Shown one piece after another: positions 12,063 to 22,575 of a DNA stretch of 64,000 nucleotides. This DNA comes from Micrasema longulum. Its lineage: Eukaryota > Arthropoda > Insecta > Trichoptera > Brachycentridae. How positions within the stretch are numbered: position 1 is the first letter of the stretch; each line of letters begins with the position of its first letter. The notes under the pieces were generated by a model that saw only the letters and a list, made by a program, of their open reading frames with translations, made no database searches and was not told the origin of the DNA. The position numbers and the translations under genes are program-made. The DNA lies in contig JAGVSM010001232.1 of assembly GCA_022494885.1 (NCBI GenBank), positions 1-64,000 of the forward strand, given 5' to 3'.

Positions 12063-12985
12063 GAAATCAAACACTGATTTGATTCTACTGAACACTTTAT
12101 TTTATTTTTACAAATATAAAAACAAAAAATTCGTGACAATTGTTTCGTGATAATTCTCAATTTGCCAATCACTTAATTGAAAATAACCATAAAATTCAGA
12201 TCTCAAATCAACCAATTCCATTACATGCAAAGGGCGTAAACTTTATATACTCGAACAATTGGAAATTAATAAATATCTAAATAATCCTAATTTTTAAATA
12301 ATAAATGAACAAACCAACCTTATATCTTCACCACTATTGAACATATTTAAAAAGACTGTTATTTTTCACTTTGTTCCTTTTTGTACGCGCTTATATGACG
12401 CGTAATTAATAGATGAATCATGTTACATTTGCATTTATATATTTTGATAAGAAATTCTTAAAAAAAGAAATATTGTATAATAATACATTTATGTTTAAAT
12501 GAATTTCTTCATTATATTTCAATCATGTTTTAAAATGAAAATGAACAGCAACCTATTGTAATATTATTGATATTTTTTCAACAACAATCATCTTAAATTA
12601 TAAAACTATAAAGATTCATATTTGTCTCACAATACATACTTGTATGTCAATAAATACTTACTTTGTTATATTTTTCCCAAAATTCAAATATAAATACCTA
12701 AATTCCCCATTACCTATTTAACACTTAGCCTTGCCCTTAACTATTGGTTTTTCCCACAATTATGATTCATGAACATGCTGTAGTTCTTAAGATTATTTTA
12801 TTTTCTACTTAAGTACCTTGAATTTTATAACTATATAAGGACATTCAATCCATCTAATCTTCACATTCGTTTGAAAATGCCCTAACAAGGCGAAACAATT
12901 GTCACGAAATTTTTCTTTTTATATTATGTATATTTGTAAAAATAAAATAAAGTGTTCAGTAGACTCAAATTAGTGTTTGACCACA
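12063..12985. repeat. Foldback with about 85-bp inverted arms
   Basis: The left arm (12069-12149) and right arm (12891-12980) are reverse complements, sharing the GAAACAATTGTCACGAA block and AATAAAGTGTTCAGTAGA. The 740-bp middle is AT-rich with no ORF. The right arm begins with a GCC / GGC mini-hairpin followed by GAAAC, like the hairpins at 11962 and 59619. It could be two opposed ends of one retroelement family. Confidence 0.6.
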
Positions 12986-13391
12986 AAGTTAATGCTTTAA
13001 ATATAAATAATATTATTTATTATATTTCCATATTTTATTTGTAGTTTCTGAATTACTTACATTTTTTAAACGAATTTTACTCTATTGCTGGGTTATTTTA
13101 ACGTGTTCACCTTATTAACAACTTACAAAGCCGTGGAAAATGATTATCGACTGTTATTCCATTTAACTTTCAATATACCCTTATCTCTTAATATGTAAAA
13201 ACTGTTGTTTTTACCCAAATAAATAAATAAAATAGAAGCCTAAACGTCTTCTATGGTCTTCCGCGTCAGCGTTTTTCTATACTTTCTCGGGTATCCTGTA
13301 AGGCTCTAACCTAAGTCCGTTGTTGTTCTCTATTTTCATTAATAATACTTAAAGTTTAATTTCGAACTTGCGTTTTCTGTTATTTAATGAC

Positions 13392-13995
13392 TCAAAACAT
13401 TTCTGAAAGGTGACATCTTTGGACGATTTTCGTCTTCTCCAAACGGATATATGTGAATGAGGAAGGCGTAACCACCTTAGGTTTAATATTTCCACGTGTT
13501 CGGTCGCGTCTTTCACTAGAGCCTAAAATATCTATGTTTTCGCTACAAAGTGAACGACCAGAATCTGATGCGAACATCTAATGTTAAGGATATGGACGTT
13601 AGATTTGTGAGCACTCTGACTTTTCATGAACACAAAGATACAATCAGTGATAATGCATTGAATATGTAAGGATTTGTTCTTCGTTCTGCAGGGTTTTTAA
13701 AAATACCCGCGCACTGAGAACTTTTTACAACTCCTTGGTGCAAAGTATACTCCAGAGTGGCTAGATGATTTGGGAGCTTCATGAACTGAAGTACTGTCTT
13801 ATGATAAAGAAAATCCAAATGAAGTTTCTGAGATATCTCTACCCTGCTGTAAGGGCTACCGCTATGGTGAACAACATCGCTCTGGACATTGATCCGTTCT
13901 ATGTATCCGAAGGGGTTTTCTGGAGCAGGATTCTCCAAATATGTACTTCGAAATGAGTCTCTTTTGTGTATTTTTTTCTTTTTTACAATATGCAC
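13392..13995 (-). other. Two adjacent unrecognised minus-strand frames
   Basis: The minus frames 13995-13624 (123 codons) and 13577-13392 (61 codons) look less biased than random AT-rich frames. They have a mixed composition with blocks such as LPNHLATLEYTLHQG and VTPSSFTYIRLEKTK. No family is recognised, no signal peptide or membrane segment is seen, and no clear splice sites link the two. They could be a decayed transposon frame or exons of an unknown gene. The overlapping + frame at 13765-13956 is taken as antisense. Confidence 0.25.
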
Positions 13996-14254
13996 GTCTT
14001 GAATGTATGTTTGAAATGTAAATGTTATTTTTTAACGAATGAATTGAATTAAATTGAATCTGAGACGTAAGTTCGCGATACTGGTCACGGGAACACAAAC
14101 TGGTTCTTTCGCCAGTTCAAATATCTTTTAAAAAGATACGGAAATATATGTAACATTATCACTTAAATTATGTTATGAACCCAATAAACGCCAATAAATA
14201 CTCTAGTACTCTTTTCTCATTCGTTCTCAAATCGACAACTTTTCTCATCAGGCG

Positions 14255-14400
14255 GTAACGCAGTGTCGCCGCGCCGCGCCGCGCCGCGCCGACGAGCGCG
14301 TCGTGCCTGGGAGGAAATATTCGCGGAAACCGACACTGTGCGGCGTAGGATGAAATACCTACTCCAGGTGTTAAGGCAAACAGACCTCGGGTGACGATGT
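14255..14400. other. GC-rich island with a CGCCG tandem repeat
   Basis: Five exact CGCCG units (14267-14291) lie in a strongly GC-rich, CpG-rich patch within AT-rich DNA. CAGTGTCG just before the repeat is mirrored by CGACACTG at about 14331. A minus frame of 85 codons crosses it (14425-14168), but its Arg/Ala-rich middle is simply the translated repeat. It may be a CpG-type promoter or a GC-rich mobile fragment; the direction is unknown. Confidence 0.45.
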
Positions 14401-14631
14401 GACCGAGCAGACTTTTATTGCTCATCCTGTATTTTAGCTTTTACGTCTATTTAATACTGTTTTATATCCTCCAGTTGACCATCACATGCCGCCGTGTAAA
14501 TACCAATATTATTGTTTTATGACTTGGATGCAATAGCGAATAATACAAAGAAAAACATTGGCACTGTTTTGTTTTTTTATCCGTATTTTTAATAAATAGA
14601 TATTGTTTTTTTTTTAAACTCAACCACAAAG

Positions 14632-15072
14632 TTGAATTGTTTGGCTAGGTTTTTTACAAAGTTACAATACATACCATATTTAATATGTGTGGTAATAGTT
14701 AATAAAATAAACGATACTAAATATCATCAGGGTAACTTTTTGATATTGAAAGGCATTCTCCAAAATTTATTTAAATTTCGAAGGTCATTTTCAACGAGGT
14801 GTAAAAAACTCTCTATTAGAAAATTAGAATCAAGTTCTGGTAGGTGGAGTTCGAATCTCGGACCCCTGATCCGTAAATTCGAGTCTCTATTCACAGGATC
14901 ACAGTCCGACTCACCAGAAAATTTTAACAGTGCGCTGGAAAATGCGAATAAAGTTGAGGTAGAACTGAATCAAACCTTTGGGTCTGATGTCAACAACACT
15001 TCTTCGGAAATACAACTTGACTTTGATAAATACGCGTTGGTGTATTATTACATCATGTTATGTTTTTCTTGA
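14632..15072 (+). other. Unrecognised 146-codon open frame
   Basis: The longest + frame in this stretch. The N-terminal third is hydrophobic, then comes a basic region, then an acidic, Asn/Ser-rich C-terminal half. No domain is recognised, there is no Kozak preference and no homologous copy was noticed elsewhere in the window. A second small frame (15238-15453, + strand) follows and ends just before an AATAAA-like run. It may be a relic of an unnamed element. Confidence 0.2.
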
Positions 15073-15945
15073 TTAATCTTCACTTGATGAATTGAATGTT
15101 AATAAACTAACCCATTGGGGTTAATTATGTAATTAACCTGTTACTGGCGATCGGCTAAAGCCTAAAAATTTTAGAAAAATTACTTTTTTAATACATAAAT
15201 ATATCCATCTTGTAAATTATTATTCTAAAAATTACTGATGGCAACTGTCATGTACGGGCCTGTTTCACACGTAGCGTATCAATTCACTCGGTCTGGTAAA
15301 ATTAGGGTGGGTAGATACACATTTATTATTTTGCTTTTTGGTTACTTCTATTTAGTTTTTGCCGCCGGTGAAAAATTGTCTAAAGAAATATTGTTTAGAT
15401 TAGTCGGCCTCATGGTGTACTGTTTTGTGTTTTACCTTCCTATTGATAAATGAAATAAATAAAAAATATATTATTAATGAATCCACCATATGTTCTTTCA
15501 CTGTTCAGTACAATGTTAAACATACCACTTATAGTAAAAAACATACGTCGTTTTTTAAAGGGAATATACATGCGTCCTTATTTGTTTTGTAGAGAGCTAT
15601 TTCTCTTTTTCATCAACTGACCGGTTCGAGGTAAACGTCAAATATTTTTAGGTTATAAAATCGAAGTTTACTATCTGTTCGTTTGATTATGACGTTTGTT
15701 TTCTGTGAACTGAGTTTGATAATGGTGACTTTATAAGTGCTGAACAAAGCATGTTTTAATTATTTGTTTTGAATGATGAAATCTCTTCATTTATAAAAAT
15801 GCATCGCCGTTATTGCAAAACCTCGAAAATGGGTAGACAGATTTGCGTGCGGTTTTTTGGATTTTTTTTAAAAATTACGTCTTCAGGGTTTATAAATAAT
15901 AACATCTTCAATATGTTAAGTGGAAAAAAAATAAGAAGCATACAT

Positions 15946-17150
15946 GTGTTTTTCATCGATTTTCTATGGTTGCATTCGACTGAAATGCATAAATAAAAAA
16001 AAATCGAAAGGACGTTGTTTTTTAGTGTGTTAAAAAAGTGAGTATTTTAACGTTTTCAAGCAACGATTATTTTCTATAATTTTTTTAATGGATTTTTAAT
16101 AATGCTTTAATAATAATGAGTACCTAGGTACCTACTAGAATTTATTATTTGAAAATCATTTATTTTTACTTTTGGAATTCACAAACAACTACCTAGGTAC
16201 CTACTTACCAATAAAAAGTGAGACCCTCTTTTTTACGTTTATCCGAACTGTTTTTACACGCTTTCACGGCTCAAAAAAGCATTTCGGATTCAAATTAAAT
16301 GTCAAGCTCACGTTGAAGACCGGCTGACGGTCAAAGAACGACTAAATACACGTAAAGCAGAACTGAGCGTTTGGGCATGAGTTAAGTGTCATAATTTTTA
16401 AGGGTTCCTAGTGCGTCTTCATGTATCAATAGGTAGATGGTTTTCATTATGAACACCAAACCTGTTTCTATGCTTACATAAGAGCATTATAAAGTTTAGT
16501 TTTATGAGTATACTTTAAAATGTTGAATCTTAAGAGGAAACGCGTTCCGACTTTTTTTTCGTACAAACGTATTCCCGTATTTTCTCTCTGGATTATGACA
16601 CGAATGTAGTGATTTTTTTTACCCACTATCGATATTTACTATTGGCGTGTCCAATTGTTTCGTTTTTAAAAAAATTGTTTATTATGGGAACTAGACAGTT
16701 TTATTTGCTGTCTTCGGACGCACGGTATACAAATTATTTTTGGAAAACACAAAATGTACAGATACAGAAAATTTAATTTTGATACTCTGTCAAATAAAAA
16801 TAACAAAATCGGTTTACTTTTGAGGTGCGGTAGCGAAACGTCGATTTTGCCTATTGTCTGATATGCAGTCTTTTTTTCACAGTATCGGGGAGGTATCTGC
16901 AAGACAGTGACAGGAAAACAATGTTCGAATACCTATTTATCAATGTTCTCTGTCCTCACAATTTATATTAACCATAACACGAAAAGAATAATGTATGCGT
17001 ACATATTTAGTTTGGACTAAAAACAATTATTGATATCAAACTTTCAATTGTGTTAATTGAATATACATATACGAGTATGTACTCAAATCTAGCAATAGCA
17101 AAGCATTGCCGGATTCAGCTCGTATACTATAAAGCGTGTTGTCTAGATGT
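15946..17150 (+). repeat. 1.2-kb dispersed repeat, copy 1
   Basis: Collinear with 43611-44877 from GTTTTTCATCGATTTTCTA through the terminal block GCCGGATTCAGCTCGTATAC and AAAGCGTGTTGTCTAGATG. No coding frame survives. Its latter part is repeated in diverged form at 17151-17530. A fragment in the opposite direction lies at 36560-36625. Absence of visible inverted ends, together with this end-conserved block, would suit a Helitron-type or SINE-like composite, but the class is not determined. Confidence 0.65.
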
Positions 17151-17530
17151 TTATTGAAATACATGTATGTTTATGTAATCATTTTTAATTTTAATTTTTG
17201 CTATTGTGTTAAAAAACAAACAAAATCGTTTGACTTTTGAGGTGCGGAAAACGGGACATAAACGTCGATTTTGTCTATTCTTATAAAAATTCTGACACAC
17301 AGTTGTCTTTTCTGCACAGTAACGGGAAGGCATCACAAGACAGTGACAGGAAGACAATGTGCGAACACCTATTTATCAATATTCTCTGTCCTCACAATTT
17401 ATGTAAACTGAAACACAAAAATAATCATGTATCCGTACATATTTACTCTAAGTAAAATGTTTTAACTTAACTAAAAAAGTATGTTTTCAAATCTATCAAT
17501 AGCAAAACATTACCGGGTTCAGCTTCTAGG
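17151..17530 (+). repeat. Partial tandem duplicate of the 1.2-kb repeat
   Basis: Diverged repeat of about 16680-17130. Shared blocks include TTTGAGGTGCGG, CGTCGATTTTG, TCTGTCCTCACAATTTATG and the terminal ATTACCGGGTTCAGCT. Its first 55 bases also match 50465-50540. Confidence 0.6.
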
Positions 17531-18025
17531 GTAATAAAAGAGCAGAAATAGTAATTTAGTAAGTGATGTGTACTTTGTTAGGTATGTTTTAATTATTTGT
17601 TTTAAATGAGTAAGCTCACAATTAAATATTTACGTTAAAAACGTGACTTTTAATTTAATAAAATAGAAACTATGAAATTATAAAGTGAAATGATATCATT
17701 TTCATTCATCAACTGTAAACGTCAAGTCTAGCAGGAGCAAAACATTACCGAGTTCAGCTTGTAGGGTAATAAATGAGCAGAAATAGTGACTTAGTAAGTG
17801 CTGAACAAGGCATGTTTTAATTATTTGTTCTAAATGAGTGAGATCACAATAAATATTTACATTTCATTTAATAAAATACAAACTATGAAATTATAAAGTG
17901 AAATCACATCATTTTAATTCATTAACTGTAAACGTCAAATATTTTTAGGTTATTAGTAAAAAATCAAAGTTTACTTTTTGTTAGTTTTAATTGTTTGTTC
18001 TAAATGAGTGAGATCACAATAAATA
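17502..18025 (+). repeat. 235-bp tandem repeat, about 2.2 units
   Basis: The unit begins GCAAAACATTACCG at 17502 and again at 17737 (period 235). Shared internal blocks are GGGTAATAAA, GAGCAGAAATAGT and TATGAAATTATAAAGTGAAAT. A partial third unit (TTGTTCTAAATGAGTGAGAT) follows at about 17995. Related sequence is also seen at 15640-15780. Confidence 0.7.
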
Positions 18026-18109
18026 ATTGAACGTAATGATTAATGACTAAAGTAATAAATATAATAAAGAACAAATCTCAAAATTATCTCCATTTTTTTC
18101 TGAATTTTT

Positions 18110-18942
18110 GGGTATGGTTGGGCAAATGGCTGTAGGAATGGCGAGTTTAGATGGAGAGTTAAAAGGTTACAAATAAATTGTCAAAATCAACTTGCCATTC
18201 AGTCTCAACCAAACTGCAACCAGAATACCTTAATCGAAGCAATCTCTGAATTGAAGGAGACAAAAGAACGGTTTAAAAATGTCATAATATACAATTCACT
18301 GGAAAGTACGGCACTTATCCTAGCAAAAAAAAATGGAGATGACGTCAAAAACAGTACACAAATGATCAATAACATTGAACCAGTTTCCAGCGGTGACATC
18401 ATAAAAATTTACAGGTTGGGGCAGTACCGACCGGATGTGTGCAGATCTATTAAAGTCAAATTTTGGGATTCTTAACAAGCTAAACGACTGTTAAGGCTTA
18501 AATCAAAAGTACCTAACGGATTGAACTTGAAATCGGATCTTACAACAAAATAAATAACATATTTGACAGAACTAAGAAAGAAATTGGAATCAAGAATCAG
18601 TAAAGGAGAGGCTAATCTAACAGTTAAATACATAAATGCCTTACCTAAATTCGTCTCAACTGTACCAAAAAACCATACCAACAATTAGAACTTCAATGTA
18701 TATACCAAAATTTAAGAGGAATGTGCACAAAGTTAACAGATTTCTCAAGAGTTGCCCCCACTCTATTACAAGATGTCCTAATTTTCTCAGAAACCTGGCT
18801 ATATCCTGACATCAACACGGCAGAGCTCGGGTTATCTTCATACAATACTTACCGCTTGGACAGGAACAAGTCGACAAGCTCCAAAACAAGAGGATGTATT
18901 ATGTACGACCGAAAAATAAGTAGTATTCATAATAATATGTAA
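18110..18942 (+). pseudogene. Jockey-like LINE 5' part: ORF1 end and ORF2 endonuclease start
   Basis: 18230-18475 encodes a coiled, then RRM-like ORF1 segment (ISELKETKERFKNVIIYN, NIEPVSSGDIIKIYRLGQY, IKVKFWD). A frameshift follows, and the ORF1 C-terminus runs to a stop at about 18687. Within a few bases ORF2 begins with LQCIYQNLRGMCTKLTDFSR, VLIFSETWLYPDINTAEL and YNTYRLDRNKS. These are the N-terminal endonuclease blocks (Q-N-x-R-G, S-E-T-W-L) of Jockey-type LINEs. ORF2 stops at 18942 and a SINE follows. The close ORF1-ORF2 spacing fits this clade. Confidence 0.75.
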
Positions 18943-18954
18943 AGGCATAATAGG

Positions 18955-19140
18955 TGGCATTCGTGGTGTAGTGGTCAAGACGCTTGACTCACACCCGGAA
19001 GGTTCGGGTTTGATTCCCGGTTAGAATACAAAAATCATAGTTTCTATTTTATTTCATGTAATGTAATTCATCATTGTATTTGAGCTTCCTGACCTGTTGT
19101 GATGTTATATTAAGAAATAAAATAATTATAATACTAAAAA
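18955..19140 (+). repeat. tRNA-derived SINE, family B
   Basis: A tRNA-like head at 18957-19029 has an A box (TGGTGTAGTGGTC) and B box (GGTTCGGGTTTGATTCC). The acceptor stem pairs only partly, so it is not a working tRNA gene. An AT-rich body ending in an AATAAAATAATT run follows. A minus-strand head of the same type lies at 20099-20172. Pol III transcription from the internal boxes is the expected mode for the family. Confidence 0.7.
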
Positions 19141-19382
19141 TAAACAGATATCAGAAAAAGTAGCTTTTTGAGCAAACAGAAAGAAGTGAGTATTCGGTTT
19201 ATTCATTTATAAGTGTATTGCTTATTTTGAGGACGAAAAAAAATCATAAACAGACTATAAAGACAGCAAAATAAAATATCAATGTTCGTATACTATCTCT
19301 CCTATCTTAAACAGCAACTAAAAAACTATTTTAACAAACTAAGCAATTAAATGTAACTAAACTCCTTAAACAAGAATTGAGT

Positions 19383-19615
19383 CGGGATATGGTCCTGTGG
19401 CTAGTGTCTCGGACTCACAGATCAAAGGTCCGTGGTTCGAATCCCACTCTACCCCAACAAGTTGGAATCGGAATTCACATGTTTGACAACAAACAAGGAA
19501 TCAAGATTCCCATGTTCTAATAGTAAGTTATTTACAACTCGTTGAACAAGGCCCTCAAAATTAAATTTTTGGATAAATCATAAGATCGCAAATATTTCTT
19601 TTTATTAAAATAAAA
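19383..19615 (+). repeat. tRNA-derived SINE, family A, copy 1
   Basis: The tRNA-like head (GGTCCTGTGGCTAGTG, then GGTTCGAATCCCACTCTACC) is followed by a body with CTAATAGT, TTTACAACTCGTTGAA and a tail GCAAATATTTC. The same order is seen in the copy at 58947-59138, which defines the family. No clear target duplication was found here. Confidence 0.75.
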
Positions 19616-19639
19616 AAGAGAATTCTTTAAATTTATTCA

Positions 19640-19925
19640 TAAATTAGCCACTGATGTTATTGTAGACAAAAAACTAAAACTTTAAAAAAATTGTAGCAAA
19701 CATTGACATAATACGAGAATATCAGAAAAATATCATATACAACATTCTAAAACAAGACAAGGTCAATCGAGACTAATGAACTAGAGACTGAAATTATACA
19801 ATAAACTACTAGACAAAACTAAGCAAATGACACAGACAAAGTTTTCAAAAGATGTAAAAAATATTATTGTCAACAACAAAGTATGAATAAAAAATGTATG
19901 CCATTTTTTAAAAATGAATGTTATA
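19640..19925 (+). pseudogene. LINE ORF2 C-terminal relic
   Basis: The + frame at about 19750-19890 reads KLYNKLLDKTKQMTQTKFSK then DVKNIIVNN and stops. This is the K-L-Y-N-x-L ... F-K-K-x-L-K-x-x-L block that ends Jockey/CR1-type ORF2 proteins. A near-identical ending (FTKDVKNIIINS) occurs in the insert at 62341-62482, so both belong to one LINE family. It may be the 3' end of the element whose 5' end is at 18110, with an internal deletion. Confidence 0.55.
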
Positions 19926-20039
19926 ATCCGTAGTGGTTAGTAAATAAATTTTCGAATATGAAAATTCCATGGAAAACATGGAAATGTTTAATAATCAGTA
20001 GAATTTCGATGAAAATCAGTCGATGCATAGTTTTTTTTT

Positions 20040-20172
20040 ACACTTTGATTTACTGCACAGTACACTCAGATTAGAGAAAAATCACATAAATTGTATGTGT
20101 CCTCACCGGGAATCGAACCCAGAACCTGCCGTGCGTGAGTCATCCGTCTTAACCACTACACCACGGATATTT
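20040..20172 (-). repeat. tRNA-derived SINE head, family B, minus strand
   Basis: The minus strand from 20172 to 20099 reads CCGTGGTGTAGTGGTTAAGA (A box) and GGTTCTGGGTTCGATTCCCG (B box). The anticodon region GACTCACGCACGG has no clean stem, and the 3' acceptor does not pair. It is related to the head at 18957. Confidence 0.68.
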
Positions 20173-20625
20173 AATATTCGGTGCTGACATGGAAAAGGGG
20201 CATAAGTTGGGTTTTTCGCCAAATTGAGTTATTAATATAATTTGATACTCCATTTACAGATATACAAGTAAAATAAAAAAAATCCTCACCATAACGATAA
20301 AAAAGCGAGTTAACATTTGGACCTCAGTCGATATTTGTAAATTGTAACATGGAATACGGGCCTAAGTCGGCTTGCGCCCGCAATGCAAAGCAATAGTGGT
20401 AATCTCTGATACTGTAGGACACTAATTTTATCTTTCGTCGATCGGCGTCCTTGCAATATCAAATATCAAATGTCAACGTGGAACCTAAATTGTCTGTGTG
20501 AATTTCCCGTTAAAAGAAGAAAAAATGCAAAATAAAGTCGTGTCGAAAATGTCAAAAGCCAAACAAATTATCGCTCTAATTTTGTCATAATGTCATTAAA
20601 AAAAAAAGTAAAAGTTCAGTGAGAT
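20173..20625. other. Non-coding stretch, nothing recognised
   Basis: No frame over 60 codons of interest. Two short phrases recur (CATGGAAAAGGGGCATAAGT, and a diverged form GGAATACGGGCCTAAGTCGG), 150 bases apart. Confidence 0.25.
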
Positions 20626-20629
20626 TTAG

Positions 20630-20965
20630 TAACGATACATAATATCTTTTTGTATATCAGTAAGAGAAGAGAAGGATGAAAGCGGAGTAAACGCGATCAT
20701 GCGATCGAACAAAATGCGATCTTTCAGACAAATGTGTGAGAAATCAATGTATGACACGGTTACGAATGATGACATCAGGCAAGAGTGTAAAAAGTCAGGT
20801 ATAACTATGAAAAGAAGAAAGTATCTCTGAGATGGTTTGGTCATATAGAAGGAATGGATGACGAAATAATGGTAAAACAAGTATAAATGGCGAGACTGAA
20901 CGGAATCGTAGGACGAAAATGACCAAGAAAGACGTAGCATGATTAGATACACCAAAATCTTATCA
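20630..20965 (+). pseudogene. LINE C-terminal relic (RTE-like style)
   Basis: + strand frames read MRSNKMRSFRQMCEKSMYDT and, after a stop, RWFGHIEGMDDEIMVKQV followed by a G-R-K style basic stretch. The R-W-F-G-H-I-x-x-M-D block near the end of ORF2 marks several endonuclease LINEs, including the family at 61627-62346 (RWFGYVERMDSKK). Frameshifts and stops are present throughout. Confidence 0.6.
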
Positions 20966-21259
20966 AATAAGTGCTTCAAACATCAAAAAACAAAATTTTA
21001 ATTCTGGTCAATTCGGCGATAGCCGACTGTTCCCTGCTGGTATAATATTTATTATCATGGGACCGTCCCACCAGTGACTGGTTTATGGGGAACCGTAGCC
21101 GTGCAGATCGCGCTGCAGATGACTTCAGGACAAAAAATAATGGCGTCTCGCGTCCCATGTCGGGTACTTGAGGAACAATAATATCCTACAAAATAATGAA
21201 AATTCACCAATCTTATCAGCATGGTGGTTGGTATGTTCATCAACATTTATGATTCAATT
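20966..21259. other. Short diverged repeat-like stretch
   Basis: Minus frames of about 60 codons overlap here (21158-20976, 21246-21055) without a recognised motif. The balanced composition suggests a fragment of an old mobile element. Confidence 0.25.
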
Positions 21260-21660
21260 TTCCTTTATGGGGCGGGAGTTGAGAGACAGAGGGTGGGAGG
21301 GTCCGAGGGGGTATGGGGGCCGGAGACGGAGCGGGAGAGGGCGAGCGGCAGGCGGCAGTGGCAGTAGCAGTTCACCCTTCGCGGCAGAAGGTCGCGGCGT
21401 GTACCTCCGCGGACTTCGCTACACTCGTCTAGAGATCGAGTTCCGAGCGCGCTAATTATTAATTATACGAAAGTGGGTGTGCGTCTTTCGGCATTCAAAT
21501 TGTTGGAGTGTGTTTTCGGTTCTTTTCATTCCACAGAAAATATAAAGTATTTTCCTTTAAATATAAATATAACAATGTGTTTTTCTATTTTAAATGTGAA
21601 ATTATTCATTTCGCGCCGTGGATTATTATTGGATTTATAATATTATTTTCTTAAATTGAG
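21260..21660 (+). promoter_or_regulatory. Candidate promoter and untranslated first exon
   Basis: A G-rich, CpG-rich block (21265-21455) turns into AT-rich sequence that ends in the donor-like TTGAG then GTAAAA (21656-21666). The block lies on the same strand and upstream of the Sidestep-family signal-peptide exon. An acceptor-like ATTTCAG at 32634-32640 could receive it. The pattern fits a 5' UTR exon. It could equally belong to another gene or be a GC-rich repeat; no transcript evidence can be seen here. Confidence 0.3.
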
Positions 21661-22329
21661 GTAAAATCTATTTTCTCAAATGATAAATGTTTTTTTTTTT
21701 TAATATGTTTACACAATATTTAATTTACGTTTAGGTGGAATCGATATTATTTGGAGCATTTGCTTGGAAAGTTTCTCTATTATTATTTCTTTTCAAACAC
21801 GAAAAGAAATGTATCATGAATTTCAATTAACAATATTAATATCTTGGAATACAATCAATCAAAAGTATAATTGTTTGTTAAATAATTATAAAAACCGAAG
21901 AAGTATTGCGAGTTTCAAATTAGAAGTTCGTGGCTCGCTTTCCTCTCTGCCGTGGTTAGTTTCTTTCTGTTTTCTCGCACAGTTTTACAATAAGTTTAAA
22001 GTAGCTCGTGCGTTAGAATATGTGCGCTTATTCTAATTATGTGACAGACTTTTAGAAACAACATGACAAAAGTAAACCAAATAGCAAATCTAACTGGCAA
22101 TGTTTTCATTCATTTTCTAACCAGCGGCTACTGTGTTTTTTATAGTAAATTTTAAAATTTATAATTATAATACGTTTTTTACATCTGTCCTTTATTAAAG
22201 GATTCCGAGATTTAGAAAACATTTTACTGCAGAATAGATGTCTCGGAAGAATCTCGGGTGTGCGGTGGTTTGATTTTGTATGAAATGAAGTACCTAATAA
22301 GAGAACGGACGGAGCAAACTCCGGTGACA
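21661..22329. other. AT-rich stretch, nothing recognised
   Basis: The + frame 21764-22036 (90 codons) has no recognisable motif and is not supported by codon or homology signals. Confidence 0.25.
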
Positions 22330-22575
22330 ACTGTCATTGAGCGGAGGCGATACTGTTTGCTCGGCCGTGTACTGCGGACGCTTCCTGAGAGCCGTGCTTA
22401 CCTACTTTACGAGGCATCAGGTTCTTGGCGTCTCGGACATCTCCGTGCTGACTGTTCGTCGGCAGTTCGTGTCAGAACTACGGGATGCGAACCTGACTTG
22501 GGATGATACACAGGAGCTGGCAGCCGACAGAGGCGCTTGGAGGATTTTCGTGGACGCCATCTGCTCCAACTGAGA
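22330..22575 (+). pseudogene. LINE ORF2 C-terminal relic, GC-rich
   Basis: Two overlapping + frames split one protein tail: RRRYCLLGRVLR in one, then VRRQFVSELRDANLTWDDTQ and ADRGAWRIFVDAICSN to a stop in the other. L-T-W-x-x-x-x-x-L-A-x-D-R-x-x-W-R-x-F-V-x-x-x-C-S is the usual last block of one endonuclease-RT LINE group. A frameshift between the halves shows decay. The GC content is far above the flanks, as expected for a more recent arrival. Confidence 0.65.

Noticed and set aside
14168..14425. 85-codon minus frame as a gene
   Set aside because: Its centre is the translated CGCCG repeat; no recognised domain.
18957..19029. Functional tRNA gene
   Set aside because: A and B boxes are present, but the acceptor stem is mismatched and no clean anticodon arm forms; an AT-rich SINE body follows.
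19390..19455. Functional tRNA gene
   Set aside because: The head is shared with a bounded SINE copy at 58947-59138 and the stems are imperfect.
21168..21455. 95-codon GC-rich plus-strand frame as coding
   Set aside because: The Gly/Arg-rich end is what a G-rich block encodes in any frame, and no start context or homology supports it; a UTR or promoter is more likely.
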